64,000 bases of DNA from Helicostylum pulchrum (lineage: Eukaryota > Mucoromycota > Mucoromycetes > Mucorales > Mucoraceae): the NCBI GenBank assembly GCA_025677825.1, contig JAIXMO010000017.1, positions 186,001 through 250,000 of the forward strand, read 5' to 3'. The notes below the pieces were generated by a model that did no database searches, was not told the DNA's origin, and saw nothing but the letters and a program-made list of their open reading frames with translations. Positions 12,246 through 23,457 of the stretch are shown here, piece by piece. Numbering within the stretch: position 1 is the stretch's first letter; each line of letters begins with the position of its first letter. The translations under genes were made by a program, and so were the position numbers.

Positions 12246-13624
12246 GATGGTTCCCGTCTCGGTAGTCTTCTCTAAAGAAAACAGTATCATTAAGTAGTTG
12301 TGTTGTTGTGGATACTTATCCTTTGGCATCATCATCTTTTTTTATTTATTTATGTATGTGTTTATTTTTATATTTAGATACATGTATATATATTTTTTTC
12401 ACGTATATGTATGAACGTGATGAGACTTCAGCTAGTGTACCTCCTCGTGGTTAGTCTTGGGAAACTTTCACTTTGGAAACTTTCACTTTGGAAACTTTTT
12501 TTGTTTCCTTATTGTAAGGCCAAAGCACTAGTAACTTTTTTTTTTTAAATAATAATAATAATAATAAATGTTTTTCGAAAAGTCTTTAGTCTCTTTGACA
12601 TATAGTATTGTGGTTTTTTATTTTATTTAGTCACAACCGCTCTCAGATATTGGGCGGTCAAAGGGAGCTGTTATTCTGGTGACCTTAAACTCATACAAGA
12701 TAAAGCTCTATTTTTTGGTTTATTTTAAAAATTAATTTCTTTTACCCTATCTCATCCCCCCAGGAACTTTATATCATTTCAAACTACTTTTATTTGTTAG
12801 TTATAATTGAATTCGATAGTCAAGTACAAGGTAGATATAAACCCCAATTGATTTTTCCAAGTGAAAAAAAGTGTCAATTGGACTTCAAACTTATGATCGA
12901 ATGAGGTTGAAACAAGTAGGTTGTTTCTTTTTAAAAAAAGTTGTATGTGTGATAGTTGGCTTGTAGTTCTTTTTTTTTTTACTGCTTTAAAAAAATAAGC
13001 AAACAGGTAAATTGCTAATTTTGTTTACTGCTTATAAAATATGCCCTTTCTTTTTTTGTCAAAGCAATTAAACAACTCTTCACAAACAAATATAAAAATG
13101 CCTTTCACTTAATAAAACATCTCAATAGATAAAGCATCATGTGTATACTCATCTTGAAAGATATGATTATTATTTTAAAGCAGTATAAGCAACCCTTATG
13201 GACGTTTCTCTGACTTAAACATTAAACACCGTCAACTGTAGTAATGAAACACTATCAGTTTTTATGATTTTTTTTTTTGGAAGTGCAGGAGTTTTGTGCA
13301 CTGAACGGTGAGATGTTTGGGTCGAAGCGATGCAAATGTTCGTAATTTTCTCCATCAATTGCAGGCCAAGGATGTTATTTGTCAGTGAAGACTGATTTTT
13401 TTTTTTTTTTTTTGTTGGAGGATTTATTTGTAAAAATTCCTTCACATCTGTTGTCACTTAAATAAAGGAGACGGAACCAATGCTACTACAAAAATTGCTT
13501 TTGTTATCATGATGTCTTCAGATAATTTTCATTATCCTTGTTTATAATGATACACCTCGGGAATAAAGAGTAGTAATATAGATTTTGGGGAAGAGATTAT
13601 AATAAAACAAAGTTTAATATATTA
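12246..13624. other. Intergenic
   Basis: AT-rich filler with a short (AAT)n run near 12550. An 80-codon minus-strand frame at 13215-13457 is lysine- and serine-rich and crosses a poly-T tract; I see no support for it as a gene. Confidence 0.45.
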
Positions 13625-13745
13625 CAAGTTCAAGTTTAAGTGAGCACCAGACTGTATAGTTGTCAACTAGTTGTGTAACTTATTTATTTAGTTTAAAGCG
13701 AGATGGTGTTAAAACGTCTAGTCTTTACAAAGGGATTATCGAACA
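13625..13745 (+). repeat. Dispersed repeat R2, copy a (direct partner at 27386-27510)
   Basis: About 120 bp matching 27386-27510 in the same orientation. Shared runs are gtttaagtgagcac, gtcaactagttg, ttatttatttagttta, acgtctagtctt and acaaaggtatt/acaaagggatt. Diverged but unmistakable. Probably an end or fragment of a transposable element; no inverted repeat or target duplication was seen. Confidence 0.75.
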
Positions 13746-14516
13746 ATGTTACTAAAACAAGGAGATATTCAGACAAAGTAATAGAGAGAGGGTAATACAA
13801 TAAATCGTATAAAGTAAAAGTTTAGATAAAAATAATAGTTTTAGGACTCTTTGGAGTGTATATCAACAATGAATATTTAGAAAGATGACTAGGAAATGTA
13901 ATTTAATACAGATGATAGCCAAGCAATGAAATATAAAATAAAGGGATATAGGAAAACCAAATAAGTGAACACTAGATATTTTAAGTCTACGTGTTAATTT
14001 TATTAGAAAGAAAAGGAAAAGAGAGGTATTTATACTTTTGACTCAAGTTTGTGTGACAAGAATCAGGGAAGTTAATTTAGGTGTAACAATAATAAAAACT
14101 TGTTTCTTTGAGAGATGTGGTTTATTTATTGGAAAAATTAGGACGTAAACACAGTTTGTACCTTTTGGTAACAGACGAAAGGGCATTTTTTAAAATGCAA
14201 ACATGCAGTGTGATTAACCTTACTAACTGGTAAACACAATTGGTTTCTATATTTTAAATAAAGTTATAGTTTTACCACTGCGCTCAAAGGGAAAAAACGA
14301 TGCCTGATATGTGTGCGGATAAGTGACCAAGAGGCGAACATCTGAGCGTAGTCCAAGCGATATACAAACGAAAGAAAATTTGCCTTTTTTATCGGTTGAT
14401 GTTTACTTATGAAAGTTCTTTTTTTTTATTGAAATAAGTTGTTTACGGATTAACGTATGCCACCATTTGTAAGTTTTTTTATATGTGCACTTTTTAAAGG
14501 AATTCTTATTTATTTC

Positions 14517-15254
14517 TCTTCATTTTTTTTTTTAGTATTTCCGTTTTCTCTGTCTTCGTACAAAAAAGGATACTGTTAAAAACAACCGCCGGGCAAAAGC
14601 TAGCACAAGGCCATGAGATCCGCCAAATTATTACGGCTCCAATTATACAGGTATCTTCAAAAAATGCCACGGATTTGCTTTTTATTCCAGTACATCGTAA
14701 CAACATAGGATACTCAACTACTTACAGCACCCTATGATTATCCTCCATAACACATTCTCATATTGGAGGCAGTGGAAATTTTGTTACTCCATTTGTGCGC
14801 GTCACTAATTAGATGACGAGACATTTGGTTACCTTAAGAGAGTCGTAGTTACTCCCGCTATTTGCCCATGTTTGGTTGAATTTCTCCCCTTCGACATTCA
14901 GAGCGCTGGAAGAAATAGCATTGCGTCAACACAGCTTTTTGGCCATCGCAATGCTGAGGATCTTAAACATTTTCTTTTCGGTGATTCGTTAGATCAATTG
15001 TTAAATTATTGGGTAAGTAATCATTGGAATACATTATATGCATTTCTTTATTAATTGCATCTGGTATAGGAGGCAATGGAAAGCTTTTATAGCGATATCA
15101 AGAAAGCCTCTAGGAATTTTAAAAGACTGCGAATTTCCAACAAGAGTTCTTCTGCTACAGACACGGCTGTACGCTCCCAACCTCGACAAGAGTGTCCTTT
15201 CCCTCACTCCGAAAAGGTCCCAAAAGAATACAGCCGAACCGCCTTTAAATTGAA
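14517..15254 (+). pseudogene. Coding relic of an unrecognised spliced gene
   Basis: Several protein-like stretches lie in series. About 14540-14730 reads FVQKRILLKTTAGQKLAQG onward to a stop. About 14812-15012 contains ETFGYLKRVVVTPAICPC and FGHRNAEDLKHFLFGDS. A clean 57-bp intron (15013-15069, GTAAGT..TATAG) joins this to EAMESFYSDIKKASRNFK, which continues to about 15254. Segments are in different frames and separated by stops, so no intact product is encoded. I do not recognise the family. The 26-bp string it shares with 7853-7878 suggests a link to the relic at 7952-8578, but that is inference. Confidence 0.4.
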
Positions 15255-18200
15255 TGTGCTGATTATTTGTAAAACTCGGTTAGTTCGCTCATATAATGAC
15301 ACTGATGATTGCTAACTAACTGTTTCTTAAAAAAAATAGCCATATTATAAATCCAATAGATTAATCAAGCTTTCTGGGTTGAAGAACTTAGAAGACTAGA
15401 ATCAAGTTTGATAATAATAAGGACATGCTTGACGCTACGTTGAAATGTATAGCTGATGATTTATCTTTCTATAAATATACATTTATCAACCTACATTATT
15501 TATCATTAAACAGAGATATTAAATATCAAATCAACTTATTAAATGTGTCTTTCATAATGTTTACACAGTTATGGCCAAAACTGACGTAATAAAAAAAGGC
15601 GACCAATTTAAGGTTACAAATGCGCTAACTGTATTCTGGTTGGTTAAGCTCGGGTAAACCCCACACTGTTCTTTTTTTTTTGCAGGAACGTGGTACACAC
15701 ATTAATTATAATAATGTAGCAATGATGTTTATCTTTTTGCTTATATATCTTTTTTTTCTTCTTTCTCTTAGTTCTTAAATATCTTGGTTTATTTTATGCT
15801 AAACATTTTACCAGTGTTTCAATATGACATGTAGTAGCCTGGGAAAAAGAAAAGGTATTTCCGTTATCTATTCCGCTGATTTTCAACTGGAGAATAATAT
15901 TACTTTAAACTGATTTAGTCAAGATGATGAAATGATGTCTGTACTATATAATAAGAACAGATAATACCTCATCATCAGCTTATTTATTTGGTTAACTTAA
16001 AGTCCATCCGTCGAGCTACGTTTTTAGTCGAACGAGGTTTTTTGTTTCGTTTTCGTTTTATCTGTTTGTTTTCTATTGGTTCAACAACAAAAGCAAGTAA
16101 TTCTGGGTAGGTTCTTAAAGATACTTGAAGCATGTAGCTAAACAGATGATTGGGTAATGATAGCCATTATCTCTCTTACTATATTTATACGTAAGCTAAT
16201 CGATAATGTCATATGAAAAAAAAAAACTTTAATAAAATCCCTATCTCAATTTCTACATTATATCTTTATCCCTTATCCCTGAACAGTTAGAAATAATGCA
16301 CTATTTAGGAGTCCCCTCGCTTGAAAGGAAGTTAATCTATAGTCACGAATCCATACGTTTTGTATCTGAAAATAGCATGCATGCCCTGAATACGCAACAG
16401 TGGTATAAGATTTTTGTCAACATATGTATATAAATCTGCTGCTATCTAAATTGATATTGATTTAAAAAAGAAAAAATAAACAATAAGTTCTAAAGGCATG
16501 AAGTACAACTTACATTTAATAATTAAGTCAGTTTTTTTTAAACGGTTTGCGAGAAAGTGCTTATATTATACTTGAAATAATCCAGCGTATTATTTATAAT
16601 ATATCATATAGTAGTAGTAGTAAAGTAATTGATCGTTTAGTTATTTTAGATTTAGAACAAGGAGCTAATAAAAGGTATACAGTCGTAGTTAAATTGGTTG
16701 GCTATGACTGGTGGTCTATAGATTACAAGCTGGGTCCAGGGTCGATCGATAAAGTGCAGATATCAGACATGTTTATTAGCTTATTGATATGAATATTATG
16801 TGGTTTCATTATAGTTAAACTCCTAGTATTACGGAATTTCCCACTTTGATATGTTCACGATCAATTTAAAGGATAATAAGCTTTTGATAAAAACACTACA
16901 CATTTAAAAAAAAATATTTTAAAATGAATGTTGTGGTCCTCAACTCTTTTTCTGAACATTCTTCTAATACCTGAGTATGTTTTTAAAGGATTGTTTGTTT
17001 GTTGATAAGATAATCCCCTCTATATTATATGCCCTGTTTTTATTTTTGTATCAAGACCCGACACATAAAAAAAAGTCATGTTTAGTAGAAGGGTGAAACA
17101 AGTTAAAGATGATCACTATTACATATTTATAAGGTTTTCGTTATCGAAGTAGAAGTTAATCTCTTGACAGTCATTTACGGATATACTACGGGCATTATTT
17201 TCTGCCTCATACTTACAGACGTTGTACCTATGCAAATATTGAGATTACCTCCTTCAAAGTACCCAGGCGAATCATAGAGCTAGTAAAATTTAAAACAGAT
17301 TTAGATTATACGGATAGCTAATACTCAATGAAAGATGTCGGAACGGATGGAGGGGAAGGTTACTAGTAATAACAATGCAATAAACAGAGAGTTTGTTGTG
17401 CAATAAATTGAAAGCGGCATAGGAATTTGAAGTCTCGTACCTTTTTATTAAAATAATATATATATTAAAATTTCTGGCAATCAATTGTCCATATTAATAA
17501 TTGCTAGATCTAAGCACCACTCTACCAGTTTGTTCTATTAGTCTAGACTGTACTATATTTATGTTAAATTTAAACTAACTTTGGCAAAATATTTTATTAT
17601 TTATACGATATAAGGTTGAGTATCAAAAGGGAGTAAAACATGTTATTTGTTTACACAAATGTGAACAATGCGTTATGTAAATGAGGAAAGATATAAATAC
17701 TTCTTTTAACACTAATTCTAAAGTATTGAAAATATCATGGGGGCGTTTTTATCTCTCAAATTGATGAACATGTACAGTACTTTTAAACGTATATGATATG
17801 GTTTGTTTTATGTGCATCAATTTTCTAGTCTAAATAAACTTTGTTCGTGCTTAAAAGTGCAATGATGCATAAGCAAATTTATAACAAAAAATCACTCAAG
17901 TATAAACGTACGATACCGTGCTTAATATCGAGATACAAAATAAGCTGTATGCTGTCTTGTTGGTATACATAATGGGTTTAAAAAAGGACTGACAATTAAA
18001 AGGTTAAAAACATCAAGTTTTACCTGCAGCATCTCCATCTGAAAAAAAGTATTTTGTTTCTTGTTACGCATGGAATTATACCAATAGTATCGATTTAATT
18101 CCAAGATATTCGGTAAGGGGTTAGCCTATCCTTCTTATATTTTTTTCTGCAAATAGATAAGTATTTATTTTCTGCTATTTGTTTATTACAAGTTGCGCTA

Positions 18201-18363
18201 TGTAACCGCCAGGAATTTCGGGTTCAATGCAGAAAAAAACTGCCAGAAAACCAGCAACTGCTTGGGAACTATGTTAAATATTGAACACTACATAATGTTA
18301 CGCTTAAATATGAAACTAGTAGTATAAGCCATGGCAACTGTATTGTGACGCAGCTAGGTACTC

Positions 18364-18399
<36 letters not shown>

Positions 18400-19407
18400 G
18401 AGCTGGTATAGTTTTTAAGAAACATTAAACCCCAGAAATAGCGGACACTGTTTTAATATGGGTTAGCTAATCGTTTTAACTCGGCGCCGAAATATAATTT
18501 GTGGGGATCTTCGTTTAACTGTAAGAAAAAATAGGTTACAGTTTCTTTTTTATATATACATATAAGAAGTAATGATGGAGAAACGGTAAATTTGCCTAAA
18601 TATCTTATGTGATACCATCTACATTAAAATTTCCTTGATCACACACTAAATCTTAAAAAAAACAATTTCCCGTTCAAACTTTAAATCGGCTCACCTGTGA
18701 CAAGAAAAAAATATATATCTAATATCGCCATTTTGAAAATAAGAATAGTACTAGCGTTATTTTTTTTTTTTTAGAATGGATCAACTAAAAAAAAAAAATT
18801 ATATCATAGTTTGTGTTATATAGATAATGAGCTTATACATGCTTACAAGTGCCCTGCATGTGATTCTGTAATAACTGATTACGCTTGAATTCAAAAAAAA
18901 AAAGACTTTTCTTTTTCGTATTTCTGAAAAATAAAATGAAGATCCCTTTTTTTTCTGTCTTTTTACAGAGTAATAATTCCTAATCCCGTCATTATAATAA
19001 AGTTATATATAAGGCAAAGTCAAAAACGGTAAATCAATTGAGGTGAATAAAATTTATATGACGTATAAAGCAGCCAATCAGTATATTTCCCAGTTTATCC
19101 CAGAAAGCTATTTTATCCTTGAACGGAGCTTTATACCAAAACAATGAAGAAAAATACTCAGTAGCATGTGTCACACATAGGAAGATGACGCCTGTATCGA
19201 AAACTGATTTGTTATGTATATAAAAAAAAGGTACATTAATAATTACACTCCGATATGCGTTGCCCTATTTCAGAGAATTCTTTTTAAGGCTACATACATG
19301 TAACCACAAAAAGGAAAAAAAAAAAGTATAAATACCTCCTAGTGTTTTTGAAACTATAATTTAAGCATTCTTTTCTTTTTCCTTTTAATTATTTTTATAC
19401 ACACAAA
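15255..19407. other. Intergenic, 4 kb without a supported gene
   Basis: AT-rich with many homopolymers, including a 32-A run at 18367-18398. Open frames at 16547-16792 (81 codons) and on the minus strand at 17290-17484 and 17922-18104 have no recognisable motif. The last 150 bases form the sugar transporter promoter. Confidence 0.45.
19327..19334 (+). promoter_or_regulatory. TATA box of the sugar transporter gene
   Basis: TATAAATA lies 74-81 bases before the ATG, followed by a pyrimidine-rich stretch (ctttttcctttt) typical of fungal transcription start regions. Confidence 0.6.
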
Positions 19408-21102
19408 ATGGCATTGAAAGGTGCCGCATTGCTTAACGCTTCAACCCTGCTAGCCGCTATCGGTTTTTTACTCTTTGGTTACGATCAAGTATGTACAAAA
19501 ATTAAAATCAAAATCTAAAAGATTTTACATATATTAACCAAAATATTACTTTAATAGGGTGTAATGTCAGGAGTTGTTACAAATGAATTATTTGTTGGAA
19601 CTATGGGTAACCCCAACTCTGGTTTAATGGGTGCTATCGTTGCACTTTACGAGATCGGTTGTATGGCCGGTGCTTTATCTACTGGTTATGTTGGTGATAA
19701 GTTAGGTCGTAGAAAGACCATTCGTTATGGTTGTCTTATTCTTTGTGTTGGCGCCATTCTTCAAACTGCTGCCGTCAACGCACCTATGATGATTGTCGCA
19801 CGTATTATTACTGGTGTTGGAAATGGTATGAATACTGCTACTATTCCCGTCTATCAAGCCGAATTATCTCCTCCCAAGTCAAGAGGTGCACACGTTGCCT
19901 TCGAAGCTTCATTATTAACTGTTGGTGTAGCTATTGCTTACTGGCTCGAATATGGTCTCTATTTCGTTCCTGGTGAATTTGCCTGGAGATTTCCTTTAGC
20001 TTTCCAAATGGTTTTCGCTATTGTTTTAGGTATTGCTTCTTTCGTCTTGCCCGAATCACCTCGTTGGTTGATTGCTCACGAGTATAACGATGAGGGTAAG
20101 GATGTCCTTGCTCGTCTTTGGTCTGATGGTGATGTTACACATCCCCGTTGTATTGCTGAATTTGAAGAAATTAACGAGGGTCTTATTATTGAACGTCGTG
20201 AAGGTATCTCATCCTACAGAGAGCTCTTCAAGAAGGGTAAGATGAATAACCGTTATCGTGTTCTTCTTGGTATGGGTGGTCAACTTATTCAACAATTTGG
20301 TGGTATCAACGTTATTAGTTACTATTTGACTGATGTATTTAAGCAAGCTGGTATGACTACTGAAAAAGCAATGTTGATGGCCGGTGTAGATTCTATTATT
20401 TATTTCCTTGGTGCCGTTACTCCTATTTATACCATCGAACGTCTTGGTCGTCGTCCTCTTATGTACGGTGGTTTGATCGGTCAAGCCGTCACTTTGTTGA
20501 TTGTCGGTGGTTGTCAATATGTTGTACAAACAACAGGAAACCCACAAGCTTCATCTGCAGTTGTTGCATTTGTTATGCTTTATAACTTTATTTTCGGTGC
20601 TGCTTGGTTAGGTTTAGCTTGGTTATATCCCTCCGAAATTTTCTCTACTGGTTTAAGAGCAAGAGGTAATTCTATGTCTACTGCTGCCAATTGGCTTGGT
20701 AACTTCGTTGTTGCTATGATTGCCCCCGTTCTCTTTGAATATGCCAAATATTGGACTTTCTTATTGTTTGGTATTTTGAACGTACTTTTCTTAATTCCTA
20801 TTTATCTCTGGTATCCCGAAACCAAGGGTAAGTCTTTGGAAGAAATCGAAGTATTGTTCTCCGTACAAGAGATTCAAGACGATGCCAAGTCTATGGCATC
20901 TCATATTGGATCTACTGCCATGTATGACAAGAACCAAGACTCTCAATCTGCCCTCGAACGTGCATCTCGTCCTTCTTCTCGTAGATTCCCTAGTAACTAT
21001 TCTGGTCGTCACAGTGCACTTGGTGAAAAGCCTGCTGTCAACACAGCAGCAGCTGAAGTCAAGAATGATTACGATAACGAGAAGGGACCCAACTTCAAGT
21101 AA
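19408..21102 (+). CDS. MFS sugar (hexose) transporter
   Basis: Twelve-helix sugar porter of the plasma membrane, probably hexose/proton symport. Two exons (19408-19488, 19558-21102) encode 541 residues. The first exon supplies MALKGAALLNASTLLAAIGF and the start of helix 1; the 69-bp intron splits the signature GYDQGVMSG cleanly. Family marks are GDKLGRRKTIRYG after helix 2, PESPRWL after helix 6, QQFGGINVISYY in helix 7, ERLGRRPLMYGG after helix 8 and PETKGKSLEEIE after helix 12. A soluble Ser/Arg-rich tail of about 90 residues follows. Codon use is strongly biased, suggesting high expression. Substrate cannot be told from sequence. Confidence 0.93.
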
Positions 21103-21978
21103 ACTACACAACTACTACTATTATTATTACAGGGGCCGTGCCCTACATATTTTCTTATTTCACAACACACTATTTTTAATATTCTTATTTTTTTAAGAAT
21201 ACAAATTTAGTTGTATATATAATCCAAATCTTAATATTATTCTCTCGAATCAATTTATAGCAACTTATTACTATATATTTTAGAATAAAATGTTTATTTA
21301 TTATTTTTATAATTCCACTGTGTTTATAATTTCCAATATGTTATGTTATTTTTAATATGTTTAGCATATGATTGATCCGACATTTACTGTTGCACAAATT
21401 GAAAAACTTTTTTTAGGCTCAAAATATTGATTTCAAGGGTAGATAAGGTTTGCGGTAAAATCATGTTACACACGCAAATATTGCCTTAACTGAAATAAAA
21501 TAGTTCTTTTTCGCTGAAGATAGGAGTATAATGATATAAATATGGAAAATTACACTACAGTCATACAAACAAAATATTTCCCACAGTCTCCCAATACATA
21601 TAAATTATACGCATATAAACATACAATAAAGATGACTAAATCGTGTACAACTGCATGTATTTCTTTTTTTTTCATTTTGTTTTAAACCCGAGGAGTTCTT
21701 CTGTTTTTTTTTAGAAAAAACTAGTCTCTTCTATTTCATACTCATACTTTTTTTTTGAATGCCAAGTATAAATTATAGTTTTTTTAGATCAGTGGGACAA
21801 AATGGGAATTCTGTAGCGTCTGGTTTTTTCAGTAATTTACAGTAAGTATTTTTCGGATCAGTAAGATATTTGAGAAATTTCCCCGCAAAAATAAGGTACC
21901 CCGCTGGGTTCCCCATGTTTTTTTTTATTCCTCCGGTAATGTCTTACCATCCCCGATTAAGTAAAAAGAATATTTTAT
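21103..21978. other. Intergenic between convergent genes
   Basis: 3' regions of the sugar transporter and the minus-strand oligoribonuclease gene. AT-rich; no gene, repeat or motif of note. Confidence 0.5.
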
Positions 21979-22800
21979 TTACTGTTTGATAAACACATGT
22001 TCTCTGTAATACTTGAGCTCTTCAATACTTTCAATGATATCATCTAAAGCTCTATGACCAGCCTTCTTTACAACACCCTTTGCAATTTGAGGATACCAAC
22101 GCTTGGATAATTCTTTAATTGTACTTACATCTACAATACGATAATGTAAATGTTCTACAACACTAGGCATCTCTTTACATAAGAAAACTTTATCCGCATG
22201 AACAGAATTTCCCGCTAAAGGTGCTACACCTTTAGGCACATGCTGTTGCAAAAACTCAAATACTTGCTTCTCAGCTTCCTCCACTGATATCTTAGATTCA
22301 AGCACTTGTTGAGTTAAACCAGACTAAAAAAAAATTCAATTAGGTCAGTACAACTAAAAGATAAAAAGAACGTTCTCAATACTTACAGCTCCGTGGTGTT
22401 CAATACACCATTCTAGAAAGAAAAAAAGTGCTCTTAGTATATATATAAAAAAAAAGAGATTTTTTTTTGGTTACCATTCATATTATCCATAACTTCTTTT
22501 GGTTGATGAATAATCAATTCTGGGCCCTATTTTTACATAAGTTTCACGTCTAAAAATAATTAACTGTATAACCTACTTCTGCTACAATATTGAGATCACC
22601 GTTTGTAATCAATACCGCGATCTCAATCAAGTGATCCTTCTTAATATCGAGACCTGTCATCTATATAAAAAGGTTACTACTATTCTTAACTTCTAAGGAA
22701 TATAAAGTACCTCACAATCTATCCAAACAAGGGGTTCTTTAATCATTTTTTGAATACGTGTTGTAGAAAAAGCGCGAGTACAAAGTGTTGATAACAACAT
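21979..22800 (-). CDS. REX2: Oligoribonuclease (Rex2/Orn, DEDDh 3'-5' exonuclease)
   Basis: Degrades 2-5 nt RNA oligomers; the eukaryotic forms (yeast Rex2, human REXO2) act mainly in mitochondria. Five exons (22800-22711, 22660-22577, 22526-22475, 22412-22387, 22323-21979) give 198 residues, including a 26-nt micro-exon that carries part of NEWCIEHHGASGLT. The first ten or so residues with CTRAFSTTR look like a short mitochondrial presequence. ExoI motif VWIDCEMTGLD, ExoII region NSVHADKVFL and ExoIII HRALDDIIESIEEL are all present, so the catalytic D-E-D-D-H set appears complete. Transcribed divergently from the Nrp1-like gene, 657 bp apart. Confidence 0.93.
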
Positions 22801-23457
22801 ATATTTTTTTTTAAAAAAAAAAGAAAAAAAACATTACAAGTCAAATCAACGTCACATTACATAACCCACCTTTTATCAGTGTACAATTGTATAGTTACTA
22901 ATGACCCTGAAGCAACGTACTTAATACCGTATATCTTGGTCTGTTTAATTTTACAGCATGAACTGAAACTTGATTGGATTACTTTTTAGTACTTTTTAAT
23001 ACGTTGAGTGGCTTGTATGACAGTGATACTCTGGTAAAGAATTAAAGTGACAACAAATGTATCAGAATAGTCTATCATTAAACAGTTTTGATAGCTTCCC
23101 GAAATTCAATTGATTGCACTGGGAATAGTACTATGCTCGACTCTATAACTTTTTTTTTGAACAGCTATCTTCAATTTATCCCGTAATTTGCTTTAAGTAA
23201 GTTTTTTCTCTCTCTCATTACAAGAACCTTTTTTTCTTTCAATTGTGTCAAGAGTTGGTTATATCGAAAGATATACCTTATTACCTTCTTCGCTTACATC
23301 GACAAAAAACTATAGTGTCAAAACTATAACGAAAAACTTAGTCCCAAAAAAAACCACCAACCCTGTGACTATTTTAATTTTCACAAATAAAAACCAGAGA
23401 CTCCGTTTACGACAAAAACAAAAGAAAGAAAAATTTTACTTTAACTCAATAAACAAG
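22801..23457. promoter_or_regulatory. Divergent promoter region, REX2 / Nrp1-like gene
   Basis: 657 bp between two divergent starts. A reading frame in phase with the Nrp1-like gene opens at 23245, but this leader is lysine-, threonine- and asparagine-rich and non-conserved in look. The ATG at 23458, in the context acaagATGga, is the better start. Confidence 0.45.

Noticed and set aside
20209..21111. Minus-strand frames within the sugar transporter
   Set aside because: Antisense of a clear coding exon; no motif, low-complexity Thr/Asn-rich.
23245..23457. N-terminal extension of the Nrp1-like protein
   Set aside because: In frame with the gene, but the sequence is K/T/N-rich leader-like and the ATG at 23458 has the better context and begins the protein-like part.
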